Origin: JBFXAN01 sp050184225
Lineage (GTDB): Bacteria > Chloroflexota > Dehalococcoidia > CAUJGQ01
Assembly (NCBI GenBank): GCA_050184225.1
Contig: JBFXAN010000125.1
Span: 1 to 19,392, forward strand
DNA length: 19,392 nucleotides
Direction: 5' to 3'
In this document: positions 14,258 to 19,392 of the stretch, in pieces
Layout of the letters: each line of letters opens with the position of its first letter
Position numbering within the stretch: the first letter of the stretch is position 1
Notes under the pieces: model-generated
Seen by the model: only the letters and a program-made list of their open reading frames with translations
Databases searched by the model: none
Told to the model about the DNA's origin: nothing
Made by a program: the position numbers and the translations under genes

Positions 14258-14346
14258 GGTGGGCCTCCGTGTGTGATGTGTGCGGCGGGCCGGTGCCCGT
14301 CCGGTGTGTCCTTAGGATGGCATCCGGCCCTGCGCGGCGCTGTTCC
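14258..14346 (-). promoter_or_regulatory. Conserved promoter/leader of microprotein copy 2
   Basis: This matches 10602-10689: an identical 32-bp block at 14293-14324, a 17-bp identical block nearer the gene, and conserved GGAACAGC on the minus strand at 14339-14346 with the same 14-base spacer. Conservation stops abruptly upstream of about 14360, where a different dyad, TGTGCC-CCTT-GGCACA (14364-14379), occurs. The retained elements are probably a promoter plus a transcribed leader of some 70 bases. Confidence 0.55.
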
Positions 14347-14508
14347 CCGGGCGACAACCGATCTGTGCCCCTTGGCACATGCGTCAACCCCCACGGTACC
14401 GGTGCTCGCCTCATTGGTCCCGATCGTTCCGGCGGTGGAGCACTGAGCGCGAGAACGTGCGGAAGCGAAAGCGACGATAAACGCTCACCCGAAGCTGGTT
14501 CCACGGGC

Positions 14509-14514
14509 TACAAT
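14509..14514 (+). promoter_or_regulatory. Possible -10 element of the M23 peptidase gene
   Basis: TACAAT lies 31 bases before the peptidase ATG, a suitable distance for a sigma-70-type -10 with a short leader. No good -35 is seen 16-18 bases upstream, so the call is weak. Confidence 0.3.
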
Positions 14515-14545
14515 ATGGTCGCCGCACAACCTTCGTGGGACTGCT

Positions 14546-15523
14546 ATGACGCTGTCGCGCCGCTCGCTCTTGCTTGGTCTCGTGCCTGTCGCAGCCGGGG
14601 TGGCACTGGCCGGCTGTCGGGGGGATGAGGGATCGGTGCAGATCCGCAGCGCCGAGGCAAACGAGCCGGTGACCGAGGTGTCGTCGACCAGCGCTCAGCC
14701 GGCGGCACAGGTCTCATCGCAGCCGACGCTCGGTTTACCTGATCAGCCGGTGGCGCAGGGCGGCATGTTCGCGGCGACGTTGCGCGGGGACAATCTGATC
14801 AACGTCAGCGTGGCGTTCATGGGGCGTGAGTTCCCGACGGTCGAGGAGAACGGTACGTTCCTGACGTATCTGCCGGTGGGGCAGATGGTCGGCTCGATGG
14901 AGCAGGTCGCGCCGGGAATCTATCCGGTGGAGATGTACTACGAGATCGTGAACATGGCGCTGCCGCGCACCCTCCAGGGAAGCGTGACGGTGATTCCGAC
15001 CGACTACCCAGTGGAGCAACTGAGCTTCACGCCGCAGGTAGCGGCGCTGCTGGAGCCGTCGCGGGTGGAGGAGGAGACGGCGATCATGCAGGCGGCCTAC
15101 GGCGGCTTCTCACCGGTGCGGCTGTGGAGCGGCGTGTTTACGCGGCCATCAGCGGCGGAGGTATCGGACGGCTACGGCACGCGGCGCAGCTATCAGGGTG
15201 GTCCGGCGACCGGGTCGCACGCGGGGGTCGATTTCGGCGCATTCACCGGCGACCCGGTGCTGGCGGCGGCGGACGGCCGGGTGGTGCTGGCGCGGATGAT
15301 GCCGGTGCGGGGCAATATGGTGATCCTCGACCACGGCGCGGGCGTGCACACAGGTTACTGTCATCTCTCCTCGTTCTCGGTGGCGGTGGGGCAGGATGTA
15401 CGAGCGGGTGAGGAGATCGCGGAGACAGGAGCGACGGGGTTGGTGACGGGTCCGCACCTGCATTGGGAAGTTGTCGTGGGCGGCATGCACGTCGATGGCC
15501 TGCGCTGGTTGCTGCCGGCCTGA
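14546..15523 (+). CDS. M23-family metallopeptidase lipoprotein
   Basis: The 325-residue protein has an N-terminal export signal with twin arginines (SRRSLLLGL) and a lipobox LAGC, so Cys24 would be lipidated and the mature protein anchored outside the membrane. A Ser/Thr/Gln-rich linker (about 30-70) is followed by a beta-rich region (70-160). The C-terminal LytM/M23 domain shows His225 and Asp229 in GSHAGVDFG, His273 in YCHLS and the HxH pair 304/306 in PHLHWE, the complete zinc and catalytic set. M23 enzymes cleave peptidoglycan cross-bridges, so cell-wall remodelling is likely. It appears to be a single-gene unit divergent from the microprotein gene. Confidence 0.9.
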   Translation: MTLSRRSLLLGLVPVAAGVALAGCRGDEGSVQIRSAEANEPVTEVSSTSAQPAAQVSSQPTLGLPDQPVAQGGMFAATLRGDNLINVSVAFMGREFPTVEENGTFLTYLPVGQMVGSMEQVAPGIYPVEMYYEIVNMALPRTLQGSVTVIPTDYPVEQLSFTPQVAALLEPSRVEEETAIMQAAYGGFSPVRLWSGVFTRPSAAEVSDGYGTRRSYQGGPATGSHAGVDFGAFTGDPVLAAADGRVVLARMMPVRGNMVILDHGAGVHTGYCHLSSFSVAVGQDVRAGEEIAETGATGLVTGPHLHWEVVVGGMHVDGLRWLLPA

Positions 15524-15560
15524 CCTCCTTGCGCTCGCTGTTACCAACGGGGCGCCCGTG

Positions 15561-15878
15561 CTATCGCCACCAGCGGCGGCGCTTCGGCCTGGAAGGAGGC
15601 GGCGGCAGTTGTGGCGATGGCAGCGACTTCGGGGTGGCGCCGGCGCCGAGGATATCGGAGGCGAGGGCGGCGTCTCCTTCCAGCACGAAGACCTCGAAGG
15701 TGCCGCTGATACCGCCGACGATGGCGGCGCCGCCTTCACGGTTGCGGATCGAGCAGCCGATGCCGGCGTCGCGCAGCTGATCGCCGAGCAATTGCGCCGT
15801 GAAGGTGTTGTCGGCGACGGCAACGAGCACGAGGCGCTCGTTCTGGCGGTCGCGGATGCTGTCCTGTCCTTCGTTCAC
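15561..15878 (-). CDS. DUF2007-like putative signal-transducing protein
   Basis: The 105-residue product contains LVLVAVADNTFTAQLLGDQLRDAGI followed by IVGGISGTFEVFVLEGDAALASDIL, the pattern of the DUF2007 domain. That is a small ferredoxin-like fold for which a signalling role has been proposed without firm proof. The tail (about 82-105) is Pro/Arg-rich and ends RRRWWR. A GTG at 15878 is chosen because GAGGG precedes it by 7 bases and the longer frame to 16112 would run into the HIT gene on the other strand. It is divergent from the HIT gene with about 65 bases between starts and convergent with the M23 gene. Confidence 0.65.
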   Translation of the reverse strand: MNEGQDSIRDRQNERLVLVAVADNTFTAQLLGDQLRDAGIGCSIRNREGGAAIVGGISGTFEVFVLEGDAALASDILGAGATPKSLPSPQLPPPPSRPKRRRWWR

Positions 15879-15943
15879 CTGAGCACCCTCACGCGGTCTT
15901 CTGGTTGCCGTATGATAGCGCCCACGTTGATGGCGAGACGATC

Positions 15944-16339
15944 GTGACGGTGGTTCGCTCGACCGTGGGGCGGATGCTCTTTGCTCTGGCGCGCGGGCGT
16001 GCGGTTGGGGTCGTCGTGCGTTGGGGGTTCGCGCATATGTCCGGCTGTCTGCCCGTGGCCCGGCTGTATGAGACGGACTCGGTCGTCGCCTTCTATCATC
16101 CGAGGCCGGCATATGCGGTGCACGTGCTGATCGTGCCGAAGCGTGGGATCGCGGGGCTTGGGGCGGTCGGCGCGAAGGACCATCCGATCCTGGGGGAGGT
16201 CGTCGCGGCGACGCAGCATGTGGTGCGGATGCTCGAACTGGAGCGGCGGGGGTATCGGCTGGTGGTGAACGGCGGCGCCTATCAGGATGTGGGGCAGCTT
16301 CACTTTCATCTCATTTCAGATGACGTTGCGCCGGGCTAA
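15944..16339 (+). CDS. HIT-family protein
   Basis: From GTG 15944 the product has 131 residues. The HIT fold is seen in VVAFYHPRPAYAVHVLIVPKRGI, then GYRLVVNGGAYQDVGQLHFHLIS. The histidine triad is HxHxH in the family; here it reads QLHFH, so the first position is Gln while the nucleophile position and the third His are kept. HIT proteins are nucleotidyl hydrolases or transferases acting on nucleoside phosphoramidates or dinucleotides. The N-terminal part (RMLFALARGR...WGFAHMSG) extends the usual domain. Starts at TTG 15905 or ATG 15974 are also in frame; TATGAT at 15911-15916 could be the -10 box, which argues against 15905. Its TAA overlaps the stop of the LON-domain gene by 3 bases, tail to tail. 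Confidence 0.7.
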   Translation: MTVVRSTVGRMLFALARGRAVGVVVRWGFAHMSGCLPVARLYETDSVVAFYHPRPAYAVHVLIVPKRGIAGLGAVGAKDHPILGEVVAATQHVVRMLELERRGYRLVVNGGAYQDVGQLHFHLISDDVAPG

Positions 16340-16995
16340 TTGCGCCACTGTAGAGAAGCATGGCGTTCGGCGCGGGAGGCGGCGACGCGGGGGGCGAGGA
16401 CTTCGATCGCGGCGTTGAGGACGGCGGCGACGCCGTGGAGACGGCGGGGGACGGAGAGCTCTTCGAGCAGCGCCTGCTTGGTGTCGTTGCCGACGGGCAG
16501 GCGGGAGGCGAGGGAGTCGGCGAGGCGATCCGGCTCCTGGACGGTGGCGACGCGGCGGGACCATTCGCCGCGGAGGGCGAGGGTGAGGTTGAAGTATTCG
16601 AGGTATCGCTCGCGGACGTGGGTGGCGGCGGCGTCTGCCTCGGCGGTGTCAGAGTCCAGTCCTTGCAATAGCTCGACGTCACCGGTGAGGTAGGGGCGGG
16701 CGGACGAGGTGTCGAGGATGCGGAAGCGGTCCTGGCCGATGCAGACGATGTTCAGCCGGCCGTCGTCCATGCGGTCGACGCCGGTGATCTGGGCGGTGAC
16801 GCCGACCTGGTGCGGTGTGGCGCCGTCACCGACCTCCTGGCCTTGCTCGATCAGGACGACGCCGAAGGGGCGCTCGTGGTCGATGCATTCACCGATCATC
16901 GTCCGGTAGCGCGGCTCGAAGATGTGCAGCGGCAGGAGCGCGCCGGGGAAGAGGACCGTGTTCAGCGGGAAGAGCGGCAGTTCCATCGTCTCCAT
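16336..16995 (-). CDS. LON N-terminal (substrate-binding) domain protein
   Basis: The 219-residue protein opens MELPLFPLNTVLFPGALLPLHIFEPRYRTMI, the unmistakable start of the LON N-terminal domain. It continues with GVVLIEQGQEVGDG and the barrel strands, then a helical tail to residue 219. There is no AAA+ ATPase or protease domain, so it is a stand-alone LON-substrate-binding-domain protein of about the usual 200-residue size. Such proteins are widespread and their role (substrate recognition or chaperone-like binding) is unsettled. ATG 16995 is chosen; ATG 16986, which has GGAG close upstream, and ATG 17025 are alternatives. It is transcribed with, or just after, the upstream HAD gene (57-base gap). 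Confidence 0.85.
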   Translation of the reverse strand: METMELPLFPLNTVLFPGALLPLHIFEPRYRTMIGECIDHERPFGVVLIEQGQEVGDGATPHQVGVTAQITGVDRMDDGRLNIVCIGQDRFRILDTSSARPYLTGDVELLQGLDSDTAEADAAATHVRERYLEYFNLTLALRGEWSRRVATVQEPDRLADSLASRLPVGNDTKQALLEELSVPRRLHGVAAVLNAAIEVLAPRVAASRAERHASLQWRN

Positions 16996-17051
16996 CGTAG
17001 CGCAGCGCACCGATTCTGAACGCATCCCGATGGAGTAGTCCGCGACTCAGG

Positions 17052-17678
17052 TTAGACAGTACTGGGGCGAGGAAGAGGGATCCCAAGGGCGGCCTCAAGC
17101 TCGTCGATGGCGCGGGTGGTTTCGTCGACCTTGATCGTGGTCATGCCGAGGGCGCGGGCGCCTTTGAGGTTGATGCCGAAGTCATCGAGGAAGACGGCCT
17201 CGTCCGGCGTGACGCCAAGCAGCTCGCAGGCCATCTGGTAGATGCGGGGGTCGGGCTTGCGCAGGTTGACTTTGGCCGACTCGATCACGACATCGAAGAG
17301 GGAGTAGAGGCGTTCGGGGCGCATGCCGTCGCGGTGGACGTTGTTGGTGATGCAGCCGAGGGGGAGGCGGCCCTTGAGGTGGTTGACGACGGCGAGCATC
17401 TCGTCGCGGGCGGGGAGGTTGGAGAAGGAGGCGAGGAAGGCGGCGGAGTCGACGGTAAGTCCGGCGGTGGCGCATTCGGCCTCGAACGACTCCCGGAATG
17501 CCTCAGGGGAGAGGGCGCTCGTCTCGAAGCGGGACCATGCGCCTTCGGGGGCGGCGATGACGGGACCGAGGACGGCGTAGTCGATGCCGCAGGATTCGGC
17601 CCAGCCGCGGATGCCGGTGACGGGGGAGGTGGTGAGGACGCCACCGATGTCGAAGATGACGGCGCGGATGTCGGGCAT
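17052..17678 (-). CDS. HAD-IA-family hydrolase
   Basis: The 208-residue protein has HAD motifs I (AVIFDIGGVL), II (GCITNN), III (KVNLRKPDPRIY) and IV (VFLDDFGINLKGARALGM). Motif I is DxG rather than DxD, as in many HAD-IA members of the YihX and epoxide-hydrolase-N-terminal groups, so general acid catalysis may differ from classical phosphatases. Substrate unknown. The ATG at 17678 lies 6 bases outside the palindromic element, and the only Shine-Dalgarno-like sequence upstream, GGTTAGGT, is the element's terminal sequence. Translation initiation may therefore depend on the element. Confidence 0.85.
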   Translation of the reverse strand: MPDIRAVIFDIGGVLTTSPVTGIRGWAESCGIDYAVLGPVIAAPEGAWSRFETSALSPEAFRESFEAECATAGLTVDSAAFLASFSNLPARDEMLAVVNHLKGRLPLGCITNNVHRDGMRPERLYSLFDVVIESAKVNLRKPDPRIYQMACELLGVTPDEAVFLDDFGINLKGARALGMTTIKVDETTRAIDELEAALGIPLPRPSTV

Positions 17679-17684
17679 GATTTT

Positions 17685-17842
17685 ACCTAACCCCCCGGCC
17701 CCCTTCCCTCGCAGGGAAGGGGGTGCCTAACACAACCAAGGGTGCCAGTATCTCGTTCGTTTGTAGGATGTCCATCTCTCTTCAACCAACGCTCGATTGG
17801 CCTCCCCCTTCCTTGCGAGGGAAGGGGGGCGGGGGGTTAGGT
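17685..17842. repeat. 158-bp palindromic element, copy B
   Basis: This is the second copy of the element at 6-163, in opposite orientation. It begins ACCTAACCCCCCGG and ends GGGGGGTTAGGT, perfect 8-bp terminal inverted repeats within longer imperfect arms, each with a nested CCCTTCC/GGAAGGG palindrome. It fills the gap between the HpaB/AbfD-like gene and the HAD gene completely: TTA at 17837-17839, within its end, is the stop codon of the former, and its other end is 6 bases from the ATG of the latter. Confidence 0.85.
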
Positions 17843-19285
17843 TTCTCCGATCATCCCCTTCACCAATTCGACGGTGCGGGGGGCGTTGTAGGAGCGGGCG
17901 ATCATCAGTTTTTCGGCTTCGAGGGAGCCTTCGGCGTGGATGGCGAGGACTTCCTGGTAGCCGCCGTAGTCGGAGCTGGTGAGGTCTTTGACGAAGTTGA
18001 GGGCGGCGAGGCGGTCGCGGGCAGAGACGCCGTCGCGGCCGCCGTAGTAGCGCTCGAGGATGGGGCGGAGGTCGGGGTTTTCCATGTCTTCGGCGCCGGG
18101 GGCGGTGACGAGGAGGCCGCCGGCGATGTCCTGGACGTGCTGGACGGCCTGATGGTAGTGGTGGGCGAAGTGGTATTTGGCCATGTTGACGGTGAGGGCG
18201 TCGGGGACCCAGATGCCTAGCTGCCGTTCTTTGCCCTTGAGGGCGGCGTGGTGGGTGAGGGCGCGGAGGGTTTCGGCGTAGGAGATCAGCTGGATCAGCT
18301 TGTCGCGGACGTGGGCAGCGCGGGCGATGCCGTTGTAGTCGGCGAGGAGCTGAGCGGCGCCGACGAGGGCGTCGACGAGGGGGAGCTTGTAGGAGATCGC
18401 GGTGAAGCGGTGGAACTCGACGAAGCCGAGGGCGAGGGGGCCGGCGAACTGCCACTCGCGGCACATGAAGACGCGGTCCCAGGGGACGAAGACGTCCTCG
18501 AAGACGGTGGTCGTTTCGACCATCTTGTGGCGGGCGGTGATCGGGAACTCGAAGGGGCTGCGCTCCTCCAGGTGGCCGCCGAAGGGGCTGGTGATCAGCG
18601 TGAGGCCGGGGGTGTCAACCGGGACGGCGAAGGAGACGGCGTAGTCGCGGTCGGCCTCGGCCATGGCGCGGGTGGGGAGGACGATCACCTCGTTGACGGT
18701 GGGGGTGTAGGAGGTGTGGGTCTTGGCGCCGCGGACGACGATGCCGTCGGCGCGCTCTTCGACGATGCGGACGTAGTAGTCGGGGTGGGGCTGCTCGGCG
18801 GGGCCTTTGGCGCGGTCGCCTTTGACGTCGGTCTGGGCGACGGCGAGGGCGAGGTCGTTGTCGCGGCAGTAGCGATAGAACTCCTGGACGCGGGGGAGGT
18901 AGCTGGTTTCGAGGCGCTCGTCGATCTCGTTGGCGACGAGGTGGAGGCCGAAGAGGGCGTCGGTGCCGATCTCTTTGATGAGGAGGACGAGGGTACGGCC
19001 GAGGGTGGTGCCCTGCTCGATCAGGGCGGAGCGGGCGAGGAGGTCGTCGGTGGAGGCGGGGAGCTTGTAATAGCGGGAGTAGGGGGCGGCGCCGTCCTCA
19101 CCGGGGACGACGGCGAGGTCGCGGTAGGCGGGGTCTTCGGCCATCTGGTAGTCGATCGAGGCGTGGCGGGCGGCGAGGCCGATGACGGGGTGGTCGGTGA
19201 CATCGGGGACACGTTCGCCGCGGAAGTAGACGGTGCGGCCGTCCTTGAGCGAGTCCAGGTATTGCTGGGGGGATCGCAGGGACAT
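17837..19285 (-). CDS. HpaB/AbfD-family flavoprotein (4-hydroxyphenylacetate 3-hydroxylase-like)
   Basis: The 482-residue product is full length for the family containing the flavin monooxygenase HpaB and 4-hydroxybutyryl-CoA dehydratase AbfD. Recognisable segments are MSLRSPQQYLDSL, TDVKGDRAKGP (152-162), ADGIVVRGAKTH (179-190), AMAEADRDYAVSFA (207-220) and IAGGLLVTAPGAEDMENP. In overall wording it looks closer to AbfD. But AbfD binds a [4Fe-4S] cluster with three Cys and one His, and here no Cys occurs between residues 85 and 115 or just after His292, so a cluster is unlikely. A flavin-dependent oxygenase or an unassigned activity fits better. The start follows GAGGG with 7 bases between; the stop lies in the palindromic element. 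Confidence 0.8.
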   Translation of the reverse strand: MSLRSPQQYLDSLKDGRTVYFRGERVPDVTDHPVIGLAARHASIDYQMAEDPAYRDLAVVPGEDGAAPYSRYYKLPASTDDLLARSALIEQGTTLGRTLVLLIKEIGTDALFGLHLVANEIDERLETSYLPRVQEFYRYCRDNDLALAVAQTDVKGDRAKGPAEQPHPDYYVRIVEERADGIVVRGAKTHTSYTPTVNEVIVLPTRAMAEADRDYAVSFAVPVDTPGLTLITSPFGGHLEERSPFEFPITARHKMVETTTVFEDVFVPWDRVFMCREWQFAGPLALGFVEFHRFTAISYKLPLVDALVGAAQLLADYNGIARAAHVRDKLIQLISYAETLRALTHHAALKGKERQLGIWVPDALTVNMAKYHFAHHYHQAVQHVQDIAGGLLVTAPGAEDMENPDLRPILERYYGGRDGVSARDRLAALNFVKDLTSSDYGGYQEVLAIHAEGSLEAEKLMIARSYNAPRTVELVKGMIGET

Positions 19286-19392
19286 GGGGTTACCCTCGGT
19301 TGGTGCTGCCGGTCGCGGCCATTGGAGCAGGGGGGGAGGGGTTGGTCAAGGTGGGGGACGTGGCGGGCCACACCCCCCGCCCCACACCCCCC
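19286..19392. other. Purine/pyrimidine-skewed intergenic end
   Basis: This stretch upstream of the HpaB/AbfD-like gene contains GGGGGGAGGGG and, at the very end, CCCCCCGCCCC and ACCCCCC runs. The terminal runs could be the arm of another palindromic element cut by the window edge. No gene or clear promoter is seen. Confidence 0.3.

Noticed and set aside
17723..18220. Plus-strand open frame rich in Gly/Val/Asp opposite the HpaB/AbfD-like gene
   Set aside because: Low-complexity antisense frame; the minus-strand gene is well supported.

Overview
The window is high-GC bacterial DNA with dense, mostly short operons and many small GC-rich inverted-repeat elements. Gene content (YtfE-like di-iron protein, NnrS-like membrane protein, paired HAD and metallo-beta-lactamase-fold hydrolases, HpaB/AbfD-family enzyme, bacterial LeuRS) and repeats with arms such as CCCCCGGCCCC suggest a Chloroflexota genome, perhaps Thermomicrobia/Sphaerobacter-like. 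This placement is an inference from general familiarity; no rRNA or tRNA is present to confirm it.

Layout. 1-1839 (+): a thioredoxin-fold DUF836 protein, an MBL-fold hydrolase and a HAD phosphatase in tight succession, preceded by a 158-bp palindromic element. 1948-4235 (+): an NnrS-like polytopic membrane protein overlapping by 4 bp a YtfE-like hemerythrin/cupin fusion, a likely NO or iron-stress pair. 4392-7214: an enoyl-CoA hydratase/isomerase (-), a GlsB/YeaQ-like small membrane protein (+), a nitroreductase (+) and a second MBL hydrolase (-). 7247-7350: a perfect 27-bp inverted repeat. 7406-10363 (+): MFS transporter, MTHFR-like protein (4-bp overlap) and an APH-type phosphotransferase. 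10387-14346 (-): a 51-residue N/Q-rich microprotein, leuS, a weak small ORF, a zinc-ribbon protein, and a second 51-residue microprotein paralogous to the first. 14546-15523 (+): M23 peptidase lipoprotein. 15561-16339: divergent DUF2007 and HIT genes. 16336-19285 (-): LON-domain protein, HAD hydrolase and HpaB/AbfD-family protein, with a second copy of the 158-bp element between the last two.

The most unusual things are: (i) two uncharacterised microproteins, 43 of 51 residues identical, almost uncharged, each with a strong Shine-Dalgarno, a matching upstream block with an identical 32-bp core, and its own terminator; they are too short for ordinary ORF cutoffs; (ii) a 173-bp palindromic element lying in frame inside leuS and adding about 60 residues just before the editing domain; (iii) the paired 158-bp elements, which abut or supply gene starts and stops; (iv) the YtfE-like/cupin fusion with a strong internal ribosome-binding site; (v) two enzymes of well-known folds that appear to lack the usual catalytic or cluster-binding residues.
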